This document shows, piece by piece, positions 24,345 through 36,915 of a stretch of 64,000 nt of DNA. The stretch is taken from assembly GCA_028023455.1 (NCBI GenBank), contig JAQFVV010000348.1, positions 62,001 to 126,000 of the forward strand, written 5' to 3'. The DNA comes from Epiperipatus broadwayi (Eukaryota; Onychophora; Udeonychophora; Euonychophora; Peripatidae). The number at the start of each line of letters is the position of its first letter. Position 1 is the stretch's first letter. The notes beneath the pieces are model-generated. The model was given only the letters and a program-made list of their open reading frames with translations, searched no databases and was not told where the DNA came from. The position numbers were made by a program, and so were the translations under genes.

Positions 24345-24842
24345 CAGTATTAGTATTATTCTTATATCTTCTCCTTTACTTCTTTTGCATTTCTCTCCGT
24401 GTATTCATATATATTAATTTTTTTTATTATCTCCTCTTATACACTTTAATGCAATCTTTTTTTATAATTCCTTCTTTATTTTTTTACAGTTTGTCCTGCC
24501 GTCTTCATCAGAGTTCTCATGAAGACTGCAGGCTAGTTGAAACGGTAAGCAAAATAAAGAAGAAATTATTAAAAAAAAGACTGTATTAAAGTGTATAAGA
24601 GGTGAATAAAAATGTTAATATAGTAAAGGAGAAGATATAAGAATAATAAACTTCTAGGAAGGAGAAAAAACATGAAGGATTAAAAAAATTAAAGAGCAAT
24701 ATTTGGAGATATGGTAATGGAAAGGTAGAGAGAGAAGTGAAAGTTATAAAGAGCTCAGATAAAGTCTGCAGGACAATCGAAACTATAAGACAAATAAAGA
24801 AGGAATTATAAAAAAAGATTGTATTCAAGTGTATAAGAGAAG
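24345..24842. mobile_element. Foldback element with hammerhead-like hairpins, plus a third arm copy
   Basis: Left arm 24345-24500 and right arm 24510-24655 are inverse copies meeting at CTTCATCAGAGTTCTCATGAAG. A third copy of the inner arm part follows in direct orientation at 24745-24842. Each inner arm has a hairpin of the form CTGATGA-A-GACTGCAGG..CAGTC-GAAAC. The minus-strand copy (about 24484-24506) keeps CTGATGAAGAC; the plus copies keep TTGAAACGG (24538) and TCGAAACTA (24778). No single copy has both boxes intact, and the UH after stem III is not clear, so only a hammerhead-like remnant is claimed. AATAAAGAAG follows each. Confidence 0.6.
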
Positions 24843-26321
24843 ATGATCAATTTTTTAGTATTAGTATTACCTTTAATATATTACATTTCAGTGAAGGAGT
24901 TACAGATAATTTTTAAAAAATGTTTTTTATTGAATTGATAAAATTATTGACATAGTAAAAAAAGTCATATAAAACGAAACTCATCAGACATATAAAATAG
25001 TATAAGTTAGTTTAATGAAGAGACCCCATATGGATGAGCAGGTAGACTTGAAATGAAGCATCAAATAATAAAGATCTTTAGTAATTATCTGAGAATATGT
25101 ATGAATATTTATTGTTACCTGGTTATATAATTTTACAACATTGTGGGTATAGAAAATACAATGAAATATATATGGTGGATATCATCTAATAAAATTCCAT
25201 TATGCTTAAGAAGTAAGTTTGTGTTGATGCATGAATTGTTGGAAGATATTTATAATATATGGGCATGTATTATCAATTGGATTACCAGTCAGAAATTATT
25301 CTAAAATGGCTATAAAAATTTAACTATCGGTCAATAGTGATTACTAAAAGTAATTGTAATGACTGCTGGTAATCTATACAAGACAAAATAATATTTTACA
25401 ATAGTAGCTGAAGCAGTTTTGTAGCTAAGTTCTTTCCATTCATGCACTTGTCAATTGTTAGTGAATGGTGATTTTTGCTAAAATGTCCATCAGCTTATTG
25501 TTCTACTAATATGCAATACTGTTTAATTTTGGCAGTCATTATTATTATGAGTCATCAATAAAAACAACATTCTGTATTATTTCTATCAGTCTGACTTGGA
25601 CTTATGTTAGAAATATCCATTATCATTATTGTCATCTATCATGTCCTTTCTATAATTTCCCATGAATTTACATTGCCTGTTGGGAATTTATTATACTGAT
25701 TGATTTGAACTGATATCTGCCTGACTGATCAGGCTTTTTTTATATAACTACAGGAATTCTTTCATTAAAACTATTGCCAGTCATAATTAATTGTTTTTTT
25801 TCTTTTATCCTAATGGACATGTGTTTTGATATCTCTATTTAAAAGACTTTTAGTCTTTATTAGAGTTGATAACAGTTTTTCTGTCATGGTTAATCCATCA
25901 CATTAAAATAATGCAGTATTATTTTGTGTATCTTGTATTGTTTTAGCTCTCTATAAGTAAAAACATTTTTTATGCAAAATATTAAAATACCAAAGAGAAA
26001 TATAAGGCCTAATGATGTCTCTCTACTTTGCTTTTGTTAAATTTTATAAATTCAAATTTATACATCTACATATAGAAATTCCAAACACCATATTAAACAA
26101 TAATTAAATAATTATGATAATTTAAGCAGCTATTTATTGATTTATCTAACTGACCTTGTGTGAGATATTTGAAGATTTTTAGCTTCACAAATTGTATCTG
26201 AAAGTTACTTATGTTAATAATGATTGAATGAGTAATTAATATAGAGTTCATAAAAAATTTGAGCAACTGGAAGAGGACTTTGAGTTCTAAAGTTTGCCAT
26301 TTTATAATTCCACCTAACTAT

Positions 26322-26432
26322 GTAGGTTCAAAATAACCAAATGACTTATTGCTTAGGAATTCATAAGAAGTTTAGGTGCTGTAAGTAACAGAACTGGGTC
26401 ATAAATCTGATTCTCTATCACTGTTCTAAACT
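26322..26432 (-). mobile_element. AATAAA-tailed SINE-like repeat, copy 4
   Basis: The minus strand reads ACAGTGATAGAGAATCAGAT, then CCAGTTCTGTTACTTACAGC, then AAACTTCTTATGAATTCCTA, and ends AGCAATAAGTCATTTGGTTA. It matches the family consensus at each block, diverged. Confidence 0.6.
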
Positions 26433-28424
26433 TTGTAGAGCTATAATAATATATATGTGTATACATAGATTAAAAAATGTCATGTGACTTTTTTGCATTC
26501 TATTCAACAACTCTATTGTAATCTTGACTAACCAGTGAGCACTAGGTAATAGTACCAACACTGTGTAGCCTCCATCATTGTCTTAAATATTTGAGTAATC
26601 TTATTTATTAATTTGGATAGTGTAAATGAACAAAAAATGGTTTTTGGATATGTAGGACAAATCCAATTATTTTTATTGATGAAATCAATTGCTAGAAAAT
26701 AGTTTGGATTTTGAAAGCTTACATTAGATGATTTTGAAATAGAATAAATTGAGTGAATTACAATTGTTAATGCAAATATATACCAATCTGTATGGAGTTT
26801 TTTTTATACAAATGAATCTTAAAAAAAACAATGCCCAAATTGAAACCAAACTTTTCAACAACCACATGATAAAAATTATTATTCCTGAAAACTACTTTAC
26901 CCAGTTGAGAGTAAATGTTATAAGCTATTATTTGATTTTTAATTTTTATTAAATGTGGTAGTTCTTGAAACATAAACTATAAAACATTTTTTGACCATGA
27001 AAACATTCATTTCAATAAGACAAAGGGCACATGTATGTATAGACATAAGAATTACGAGTATATCAATTTTATCCTAAATGTTCTATAAAGGTATATTGTA
27101 TTAATTTGGACTGTAGAAGACTTGTACAATCAAACTTAAAGCACTACCAAACTATAACACAATTTCAAAAATCAAGTATTGAATAATGGGTTTAATCTCA
27201 AAATTATATATCAATTAAATACTTTACATGATACATTTGTAAATGCAAATAATATTTGAATACTAAGACAAATAAAAGTTACACAATATCTTCTTTCCTC
27301 CATTTGAACTATTCTACCATAAATACCACTATTCTATGTTTATTAAACCTTTCTTGCATCTTAAGTCATACACTCTCCATTATTATCACTAGAAAATCAA
27401 ACACTCTAGAGCTAAGACTCATCTGTGATGCATTGTAAACAATGTAAAGTGTTATAAGAATTTGCATTACCACTGTACCATTAATTATTTTTTTGTAATG
27501 TTAAATAGATTAAATTCCAGTTGCTATTTAAATGGCTATTCAGAAATATTAATTTATACATTTGTTGAACTGTCTATTAATAAATATGTTAGAAATATTT
27601 TAATTAAAAATAATTTTATTATTGAAACAATAACAACAACAACAAAAATCAAGATCCCAAATTTTATGAAATACCAGAAATTACGTTGGCCCAGAAAAGA
27701 AGAAGATTAACTTTATATATACCATTACATTCTAATCACATCTCATTAAATATGATTTTAATAAAACCAAAGTTAAAATGATTTATTATCCTCCATATGG
27801 ATAAGCTGTTAACCATTATCTAGCATCAATCTTATATCTATAAATAAAAGAACGTTTATTAAAAATTTTACTATTATTAATAATTTTGGCATTATGGGTT
27901 TTGTGCATGTTAATGCATAATTTTATACACTCAACAATGATATGGACTGAAATGACATTTATTTATTTTACTCATACTATCTAAACACATTTATACATAC
28001 GTAGGTTGAAATGAAAAGTTTTGTAATCGATTATTTGCAACCATAAATTTTAATTGAAGTTACATTGTTTTAATGTTGAATAAGCAAGCTGAGTTATTTT
28101 GCACATTCAACCTTTTACATTTAAAATGCTATACATTTTTTTATAAATCATGTAGTTTCCAAAAGAAAAAATCTATATTTTAATATTACAACGATTTTTT
28201 TTTTTATGTAATTTAGTTGTTGTTCAATGTGTACCTTCTATATTTTAGATTATTGCAATCCCGGCATAAATAAAATACAATCTTCCTCTATTGACACATA
28301 TCTGATTCAAATTAGTTTATTTTGATTTTTCAGTATATTATTTAATATTTCCAAATTTATTTTATCAATAAAAATAGCTTATTTTAATAATTTATTTCAT
28401 AATAAATAATTATCACTGATTTCA

Positions 28425-29420
28425 TTCTATGTATATATTTATAAGCAAACCCATATCATCATCATCTTCCATTACAAATCCACTGCAGGATAAAGGTCTC
28501 TCCAAGTTCAATCCATCTTCTCTGATCTCTAGCCTCTCTTCTCCACATCACCCTAGCACACTTTCTTGTTTCATCCACCCATCTTACATATGGTCTCTTT
28601 CTATATCTTTTATAATATCTTAGAATCTAGTTTAAGATTTCATCTGTTCATCTATTACCCTAACTCCACTTCAGGATCTTAACTTTTTCAATGATGTCAA
28701 TAACATTTGTGTGTTCTCTCACTTATGTATTTCATTTTTGATATCTCCTTGTTACTCCTAACTTACGTTTCTCCATACTTCATTAAGTGGTCTGAAGTCT
28801 CTGTATTGTTTTTCTTGTAAGTGTCCAAGTATTAGATCTATAAGTAAGACTGATAACACATTTATTAAAAAAAACCTTTCTTTTCAAACATAGGCATATT
28901 TCCTTTTAATATTAAATTATTTCTACCAAAAGCACTCAAAACAAATTTAATTCTATGATTAATTTCATTCACTATATTTCCATCTGTAATAGTAATCTGT
29001 CCAAGGTATTTGTAATTGTTAACTTTCTAACTCATCATTATCAATCTTTATTTTCTTTTTTTGAGAAAATCCAATGAACATTACTTTAGTCTTTTTAACA
29101 TTTACCTTTAATCCTACTTTCTGACTTTTATTTAATAATTCTTGCAACATTTCTAAAACTCTAAAGCATTATTTGTAAAAGCAACTATATCATCTACAAA
29201 ATCAAGATGACTTAAATAATCTCCATTTACTTTTATTCTTTTAGCTTCCCATTTTAATCCAAATATTTTTTGAAAAACTGCTGTAAAAAGGTTTGGGGAT
29301 ATAGAGTTCCTCCATCATACATATTTATCAGTATTTATCTTTTTAATATTATTATGTAATCTGTTGATGTTGCATTTTTATAAATATTCTTGAGAATATG
29401 ATAATATTATGGGTCTATAT
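28425..29420 (-). mobile_element. LINE endonuclease/RT family, 3' half (decayed)
   Basis: On the minus strand, in several frames, RT motif C region VNGDYLSHLDFVDDIVAFTN lies near 29230-29170, followed by YKYLGQITITDGNIVNEIN, then FGRNNLILKGNMPMF. The terminal block near 28610-28480 reads RPYVRWVDETRKCARVMW and then REARDQRRWIELGETFILQW. That last block is the hallmark C-terminus of many animal LINE RT proteins (RW-D-IR---G--W-R-A-DR--W-EL-EAF--QW). The YxDD box is FVDD. Multiple frameshifts; no intact frame remains. A related plus-strand fragment lies at 17340. Confidence 0.85.
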
Positions 29421-29914
29421 CTTGATAATTTAATGCTTTAATCACTGAAAAAATGTTTCTAGAAAATGTCTTTCATAATCTAGAAATCTAAAGCATAATG
29501 GCAACTCATATTTATTGGTTCTTTCTATAATTTATCTCATATATCTACATGCATTGAACTTTAAATGCCTATTCAAATATATATATCTTTTGTATATAAC
29601 TCCAGTGTAATCCAAATATATCTCAATCTTGAAAAAAACAAACAAACCTGGAATATTAATTCTTTAGAAAAGCTTGGAAGTAGTAAAATTATCTTCCTTA
29701 TGTTTAATCAATTTTATTGATTTAAAATATACTTTATTTAAATCATTATTATATAAATTTTTTTAAATCAAAAAAGTGCAAAACTTTATCAATACAAGAG
29801 TAATATCAACCAATCAATTAGATAAATGTTCATTTTACAATACAATTAAAAAAGGATATAAGATCTATTATATATGTCAAATAAAACATCCATTATAGAT
29901 TAATTATTTTAATA

Positions 29915-30975
29915 ATAATAAATAAAATAATAAAGTATTAATAGTGATAATAAGTATTCATAATAACCATTATGAAAAGATAGAATTACTTTTAGTTATT
30001 CACATAATCACTTTCAATTGGAAACTTTTTAAATTTGGCAAAAGTAAATACCACCATATGACATGCTAAGATTCATGATTTTTCACATTTGCATTTTCTC
30101 TATTAACTAAAGATTTCTTATTTCTATTTATAAAAATTGCATCTTAGATTTTCCTTTTATTATGATTTTTTTCCTAATAAAAAAATTATAATGTTATTCA
30201 AGTCTAAATTCAAAGTAAAATTATATGTTTTTTCATGATAAAATAAACAGCCACTGTTATTAGATCAGTATTATTTTTATTTTTTATATGTTTATATTAA
30301 GGTTGATATTCTTTTAACTTTTCTTAATACTACACCTTGATTCACCCATATATTAAACTTGGCATTTACATATAATTTGACACAATATTTCTTTTTTGTT
30401 TAAAAGTAATCCATTTTTCAAATTATTTAATGATTTATTAGCTTTTGGTAAATAATAATAAAAAATGCAATATTTAAAACAAAAAAGTAATATTGTGTAT
30501 CAAATTATATGTAAATGCAAAGTTTTATATATATTTAATTGAAATATAGTATTAAGAAATGGTTAAATGGACATATAAATGGTTAAACTATTATAATCTT
30601 TTACACAACGGTATAAAAAAATAGAAGTAATATTTATTAACAGCATTTATTTTCTTTATCATGAAAAATACATGTAATCTTATTTTCAATTCTGACCTGT
30701 CTAACACTAGAATTATTCCTGAGAAAATAAACCACAATAAAAGAAATGCAAAGAAAGTCCATTTTGGTAATTAGAAATAAAAAAGCTTTAATTAATAGAC
30801 AAAGTGCAACTGTTAAAATTCATGAATCTTGGAATATTATGATAATATTACTTCTGCCAAATTTAAAAGGTTTCCAGTTGAAAATAATGGTTATATAAAT
30901 AACTGAGAATATTTGTTTTATAATGGTTACTATGAATATTATTACTGTTAATACCATATTACTTTATTCAATATA
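29915..30975. mobile_element. Large foldback, about 1.06 kb with arms near 500 bp
   Basis: The inverse match runs almost continuously from the outer blocks AATAACCATTATGAAAAGAT (left, about 29960) and TAATGGTTACTATGAATATT (right), through GAAACTTTTTAAATTTGGCA / TGCCAAATTTAAAAGGTTTC and GGCATTTACATATAATTTGA / CAAATTATATGTAAATGC. It turns round at about 30440 in an AT-rich loop. The arms differ at many positions, so the structure is old. No open frame of note. Confidence 0.85.
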
Positions 30976-31119
30976 AATAGAAGTAATCATGACAAACTTT
31001 AAATTTGTAATTTTATTAGCACAGATACATTTTAGAAAACAAAGAAGCATTTCTTTGTACTAAAGCACCTATACACTGTCCTATGACATCTTTGATAAAT
31101 TTTATTGAAAATTTGTATT

Positions 31120-31222
31120 ATTTGTCAAGCGTTGGTGACCTAGTGGTTAGCATAACTGCCTTCCAAGCAGCTGGCCCGGGTTCGCTTCCTGGTCAACGCA
31201 TTTGACATACATATATATATAT
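31120..31222 (+). mobile_element. tRNA-Gly(TCC)-derived SINE, well preserved
   Basis: Positions 31129-31200 fold as a tRNA-Gly(TCC): acceptor stem GCGTTGG with TCAACGC, D arm TAGTGGTTAGCATA, anticodon arm TGCCTTCCAAGCA (anticodon TCC), T arm CCGGGTTCGCTTCCTGG, and a terminal A. It could pass for a gene. However, the flanks TTTGTCAA and TTTGACATAC-(AT)n match those of the copy at 9028, and AAATTTGTATTA / AAATTGTATTA stand at both ends as a target-site duplication. A retroposed SINE is therefore more likely; transcription by pol III is still possible. Confidence 0.8.
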
Positions 31223-32259
31223 AAATTGTATTAAGTCGCATGAAAAATTATATTTCTATTGCATTTTTTATTCACCATTTTCACAGGATCCATGGTTTAA
31301 TTTGAGCTAATTTTAATGAAGATAAGAGATAGATAGAGTCTTACTATCAGAAAGAAGTCAGTCGAAATTAACAAATCTCTGAGAAGAAATTTAAACTTAA
31401 TTATTTCTTATGCCTGAGGCAATTTTTATTAAATTTACTTTAAAATGAGACAGACTTAAAATTTATGCCTTTCTCTTAGAAGTAACAACTTTAGTTTTTT
31501 ATCTTTTCCCAGATTTAAACAAAAAATGAAAAATTAAAATGTTTTTTTATTTTAAAACAATATTCAAAATAATAATTATTATTAAAAAAAAAAAAAAAAA
31601 GCCAAAATAAAATCCTGAATTTTATTTAATCTCTTCTTTTTTTTTTTTTTAAAAAAAATGTCATTGTATTAAATGTAGTTTTATAAAACATTAACAATCA
31701 TCAGAAATCACATAGAAAATAACTGCACAGTTTAACACTTCCAAAAGCATGAAAAAGTTACATAATTCAGAAGATGATCAGATATTGTTAAAAGATCTTC
31801 TGATGCTTATCATCAATAAAATCTAAACAATATTCATCATAAGTATTTATTGCAAAATCCTTTATAAACAAAAATTCTGCTTCTAATTTTTGTCCATATT
31901 TTTACATTTAAATGTTTCCATCTTCCTAATATTTATTTTCTGTCAATTTACTGTGTCACATGTTATTACTTTTGTCCACATCCATGTATTTAGTGTAAGT
32001 AATGAATTATACAGTAATATTTTAAAAATACAGAGCAATTCTAGTTTTATTGAATATTCAAAATGAAAAACTCAAGCAATTGAATAGTTCAATGTTTATA
32101 TTCAAGCCAATACTAATACCATATATTCTGAGAAAATTATAAATGTAATTAATGTATTTATGAATACTTCAGAATTTAAATTAGTTTAGATATTACTATT
32201 TTTAAAAAAAATTATAATTATTTATCATTTCAATATTGAAAGCAAACTTTATATTATAG

Positions 32260-32439
32260 GATGGTAATGACTTTGAAGGCGCATTTGATGATTTTCATTC
32301 TGTTCACACTCCCCTAATCAAAGTCAGAGTAAAAGTGAAGGATAATGCAATTGTATTTGATCCACCATTTTCTGAATGCCGAGAAATGTTTATTGATTCA
32401 TTCAAAACCATCATCAATACAACAACAGATTTTCCTCGA
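32260..32439 (+). CDS. Dynein heavy chain, exon D
   Basis: Sixty whole codons, phase 0 at both ends. They read DGNDFEGAFDDFHSVHTPL, IKVRVKVKDNAIVFDPPF, SECREMFIDSFKTIINTTTD and FPR. Joined to exon C it gives KRYE-DGNDFEG. A G-NDF motif at this place, followed by -I-FDP-F-E------D-F--II and LPR/FPR, is a family feature of the tail of inner-arm dynein heavy chains (DNAH3/7/12 type). The acceptor is ATTATAG|GAT and the donor is CGA|GTAAGT. A TIR element begins only 14 bases after the exon ends. Confident as dynein; the exact paralogue is less sure. Confidence 0.92.
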
Positions 32440-32452
32440 GTAAGTAAATATG

Positions 32453-32632
32453 TAACATCACATGATCACCATTTCCTATACTTACATAAGCTATTAATAC
32501 AATATCAAACTCTCCATACAGTAGGGCCACCTAGTGCAAGCCTTAGTAATCAATTGATGCTAAAAGGTTTGCACTGGGTGGCACTACAGTAGGGTGAGTT
32601 TGCTACTTTAAATATTAGGTAGTTAATGTTTA
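32453..32632. mobile_element. TIR-family copy next to a dynein splice donor
   Basis: It opens AACATCACATGATCACCATT, as in the 39722 element, and carries AAACTCTCCATACA and CACCTAGTGCAAGCC. The inverse arm GGTTTGCACTGGGTGG follows, and the copy ends near GTAGTTAATGTTTA. The hammerhead interior is absent. The first base lies 14 bp inside the intron, so any pairing of its arms would sit beside the GTAAGT donor at 32440. Confidence 0.65.
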
Positions 32633-32852
32633 TTTCATTTATTGTTTTGCATAGGTAAATATTTAAAACTCTTATGAACTTGATATCTATAAAATACTTG
32701 TTTATTAAATTTCTTTATTTTTTTTATTAATATGTAGTTTCATATTATTTTATTAAAATTTTAAAATATCTATATCAATTTGATCCATTAACATTTATCC
32801 ATTTTTCTTATAAGTTTATTGAATAAATTTTATGGGTTTGACAATGCACACA

Positions 32853-32962
32853 AGTTTGATGCAGTGGCTGATTTTGAAGCTCAAGGTCTGTAGATCTTGG
32901 ATCAGCACTGTCACTTTTGGTACTTGAACTTCTAAACAATAAATCATTCAATTATTTTTAAA
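32853..32962 (+). mobile_element. AATAAA-tailed SINE-like repeat, copy 5
   Basis: Reads GTTTGATGCAGTGGCTGATT, then AGCTCAAGGTCTGTAGATCT, then CTGTCACTTTTGGTACTTGA, and ends AAACAATAAATCATTCAATT. Clear match to copies 2 and 3. Confidence 0.65.
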
Positions 32963-33283
32963 ATTATTAATGGCTATAATGAATTTTATGTAAAAATGTC
33001 TGCTTCTTTAGGTACTGTTTACTATTGATATTTGTTCAAAATTTTTGTGCTTGTGCAATACATTACCAACAAAATCATTGAAAGAAGATAGTATTGACAA
33101 CTCAATATTAAGAGTTGGAAACAGAGAAAGTATTGTTTTGTTAGAGTTGTGTCACAATAAATCTGTAAGAATGTTTCTTCAATTGTAATGGTTATATAGT
33201 TTATTGGTAGCAAAAAATTAATAGATAAAAACATCAAAGTGCATGACTTGTGCAGGCAGAGTTAATAATTTACATCTTTTTTA

Positions 33284-33425
33284 TTAATGAAATTAATAAT
33301 CAAATGGTTTATTGCTTGGCAGTTCACAAGAACTTTGAGCATTAGAAGTAATGGAGCTGGTCTACAATACATGAGTTTTGAGACTCTAAATCTGCCACTC
33401 TGCCACTGCATAAAACCAAGCAGGG
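33284..33425 (-). mobile_element. AATAAA-tailed SINE-like repeat, copy 6
   Basis: The minus strand has TGCAGTGGCAGAGTGGCAGA, then GTAGACCAGCTCCATTACTT, then GTTCTTGTGAACTGCCAAGC, and ends AATAAACCATTTGATTATT. This is the best preserved 3' end of the six copies. Confidence 0.65.
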
Positions 33426-35889
33426 GCAATAAAGAAATGACTAAGAGGAAATGATTTTGATGCAAATAAGGATCTGGATTAATAATTATCTTCCAGATCT
33501 CTGAAACTTATACTTTGGTCAATAATTATAAGTAATAGTCTAGGGTAAGTGTATATTTTATTTCTGATTATATTTAATATCTACTAAGGGAAATAGGAAT
33601 GGTGTTAATGTTGGAGGAAAAATGATTTATTTCACTACACAATATTTGATATATTACTTGAAACACTATGTAATGTTGATAAAATTATGTTAATAATAGA
33701 TATTGCTTCAAAATAAGCACAAGTAGGTGTAAAGTTATGAAATTTTGTAATAATTAAGTTCCACACTAAACCTTGAAACTGCTGGTTATTAATGCAAAGA
33801 TTACCAGGTTTGGACCCTAAAAAGCTGTGTAAAACTAAGATTTCTCAAATAAAAAGTGATATATACAGATAATAAACAGGACTGAACAATCTAAAATGAG
33901 TTTTCTAAGAGATTTTTGAATTGTCCACACAAATTTTTCATAAAATAAATAATTTTCCAATAATAAACTCAAACAACATATTGACCATCCACCTTGCTAC
34001 TGCTTGTTGTCAAGACAATGATTACTGAGCTTAAACCCTAATAAACTATGCAAAACTGACATTTTTTTTAAAAAAAAACCAAACAAACACATATACACAG
34101 GTAAAAAATAAAACTGAACAATCTAAAATAAATTTTCTGTGAGACTTTTGAGTTGTTTACACAAATTTTTCATAAAATAAATAATTTTCCAATGATAAAA
34201 ACAAACAACATACTATTGCTTGTTATCAAGACAAGGATTAAGCAGCAAATACTCTAAGTTTAAACTCAGAAATTTCAAACCAATTAACAAAATTGGACAA
34301 TTTCATGAAGTTTTTATGTGAAGAGTCAAACCAATTCAGGAAATTTTCAGCAAACAAAAAAAAATTAACATTGCTAAAATCAAAAAAGATGACTGCCATC
34401 ATGTCAGTGACCAGGTGGATGGTGCCCAAAACCTTCAATGACAACCAAAAACTTTAAGCTCCACAAGGACTTATGCAAATGCAACAAAACCAAGCTTGCA
34501 AATTTTAAACAATAGAAAATATATAAATGTATCTAGTAACAAAATGATTCCAAAATATAAAAAAATGAACCAACAACACAAATGAACTGAATTTAATAAC
34601 AAGAAACCCAAGATATATCAGTATGAACTCAATGCAACATAGCAACATGCAAGACATTAAACATATCACAGTATAGACTACACCAAGAAATTTTTATAGA
34701 AAAAAGAAAAATGTTTATCTGTATTATATACATATGTAATCATTGAATATTAACATATAAACAAATGTATAACTTCTCCTTTAAACTTATGTTTACATGA
34801 AACTTGTATAAATCTACATGATCAAAATAAGCCATCAACATAAATGAACTGGATTTAAAAACCCAAGAAACACTTTTATAAACTCAATGCAACATAGCAA
34901 CCATGCAAGACATCTATCATATAACAGTATAGATTACAATAAGAAATCTTTGTAAAAAAAAAGTTTCATTATATTCTATATATATGTAATCATTGAATAC
35001 TAAACATGTAAACTAATGCAATAATCTCTCATTTAAAATTATACATATGCAACTTGCAAAATCTATGTAATCAAAATATAACACAGTTTTAAATACCTAA
35101 TTGTATGCTCCTTATAAAAATTGTAATTCTCCCTTGACCACAGGTTATTCATCAACCCCAACACAGAAATTCAATCACCATCATATAAAAATATGTATGC
35201 AAATAGTAATCAATGTACAACTTCTTTAATTCAATAAAGTTCGAGACATAAAGATAAATAATTAAACACGATAATTATTATTTTTTTTTTTTATAAAACA
35301 AAGCTTTTTAAAAAGTCGATTAAGTAGTGATGAGAACAGTACAAAAGAAATTGGAATTTAGAATGACTAGACAGGCATTTTATTTTATAGATCATTAGAC
35401 TTAGAGTTAAAAATGGATTTATTAAAATTTTTTGTCTATAGTTTTGTAAGAAATAAACTTCTACAGTAAGGGATGGAGCAAAATGGAAAAGATAAATTAG
35501 GTAGATTAATTTAAAAAGACTAAAATATCAAAAAGAATGAGCAAAAAACTATATTACTTAAAATAAGCAAATAGTTTATACTTTGTGGCTAATTATGAAT
35601 CAAAATATATAAAATGCGCTAACACGCACAAGCACACAAAGCTAAAAACAAATAAAGTAAATATATATTATTTTAATATCTATTCATTAAATGGCTAAGC
35701 GCTTTCAAGGTTCAAGCCCTCATAATCATAGCCATATTACAAAATATAATAAATTGACTTGGAGTGATGCAAATTTATGCAAATGAAATAATTATGCATT
35801 CCATTTCTTGGATATTTTGTAGCAAGAGTCTTTTCTATTGATGGCATCGCCATCTCTAGATATAAAGAAAGCTTCTTTTATCTTTCATT

Positions 35890-36915
35890 TTAGATCATGC
35901 CGCTCTCTGCATACCACCACTGGATTTCCCGGTTGACAATCATGCCCAGCTGAAGCACGTGCTGCGCAAAAACTGAACTATGAGCAGTGTCCAACAAAGC
36001 TTTATTATAAGAATAAGTGTGTTGCGATAACCTAGTGGAGAGAGAGGCCCTAGTCTCACCATAATATGATGATCTACAAAATTTTTCAGGGCAGGCAATA
36101 TTATAGACCACTTGAGGTATCAGCGAGGGTGGGAGGCAGTCTTTGGCATTATTAATTAATTTGTTAGAGTTAGGAGGTGTGTGAAAACATAACTGGAATT
36201 TATTATTGAAAATATTATAAAAACATTTATGCATACTAGGCAGGTAAGGGAGTAGGAGTCTTTGCTTGTCAATGTTAGGGACTTTATCATTTATTTTAGC
36301 AAAAAACTGTTTTATCCTCCTGTCAATTACATTCACATCAAAACCAACTTTTATTAGGTCATCCCTATATGATGTGAGGTTAGCTTTTTTATCTGCCTCA
36401 AACTTACATAGGTGCATATTTCTAAACAAAAACAAGGTTAAGCCAGAGAGTTTGTGGTTAGTTGGTGAATTGGAAAGAGGGTGGGAGTGTTCTCTAACAT
36501 CAAGGGGTTTGATTAGCATTTTATAATTAATATGTGTGTGTTCTTGCTGCATATGTAGGTCCAGGTATTTAACTTGTTTATGGGCATTTTCATTCTCCAA
36601 GTTAAACGTAAGCCCTATAGTGTTTTGAAGTTCATTTTTTATTTGTAGAATAATCGGAGAGGGAGCGGCTATGAAGATATCATCAACATATCTAGTGTAT
36701 ATGGATAGCAAGTTAGATTCTTAGTATCTTGGAATTATTTGCTTTTCAAAATAATTTAAAACTACACTTGAGATGATGCCACTCATAGGGAGTCCCATTG
36801 GCCAACCGTCTTTCTTACTTAAAGAAATTAAAAAGAATGATTGGATTAATAGATTCTTAGAGATAAAGTAATTAAGAATAATGTATAAGAGTAAAGCAAA
36901 AAGGAAAATTTTCAT
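35890..36915 (-). mobile_element. Penelope-like element 2: RT palm/thumb plus GIY-YIG endonuclease, one in-frame stop
   Basis: One frame on the minus strand from 36915 to 35890 is broken only by a TAA at about 36721. Before the stop is the RT motif GWPMGLPMSGIISSVVLNYF; just after it is YTRYVDDIFIAAPS, with the catalytic YVDD. The thumb region includes KQVKYLDLHM and SGLTLFLFRNMHLCKFEADK. The GIY-YIG domain is VVYNIACPEKFCRSSYYGET, then RASLSTRLSQHTYSYNK and an AQHVLQLG block, and the frame ends at AESGMI. The 5' part (fingers) is missing. Known PLEs retrotranspose using this RT/endonuclease pair. With a single stop it is the youngest-looking coding element in the window. Confidence 0.92.

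Larger units (their letters stand above)
19856..32259 (+). other. Dynein intron C-D (12.4 kb, phase 0)
   Basis: Contains a LINE 3' end (20990), a foldback with hammerhead-like hairpins (24345), an AATAAA-tailed SINE (26322), a LINE (28425), a 1.06-kb foldback (29915) and a tRNA-Gly SINE (31120). There are small AAC arrays near 21976 and 27629. The long stretches 19860-20980, 21500-24340, 24850-26320, 26440-28420 and 31240-32250 are AT-rich with homopolymer runs. I see no coding motif or RNA gene in them. Confidence 0.75.

Noticed and set aside
25870-25900. UUGAUAACAG...CUG resembling the PLE hammerhead core
   Set aside because: No GAAA after the small stem and no stem I or stem III partner; likely chance in AT-rich sequence.
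31129-31200. Functional tRNA-Gly(TCC) gene
   Set aside because: It folds well, but shared non-tRNA flanks with the copy at 9028 and a target-site duplication make a SINE copy more likely. Annotated as a mobile element.
32335-32592. An 85-codon gene starting at GTG
   Set aside because: It begins within dynein exon D and runs past the GTAAGT donor into a TIR repeat.
35820-35890. Hairpin GATGGC-GAT-GCCATC downstream of PLE2 as a ribozyme
   Set aside because: The stem is good, but neither CUGAUGA nor GAAA stands in the right place on either strand. A simple 3' UTR hairpin is all the sequence shows.
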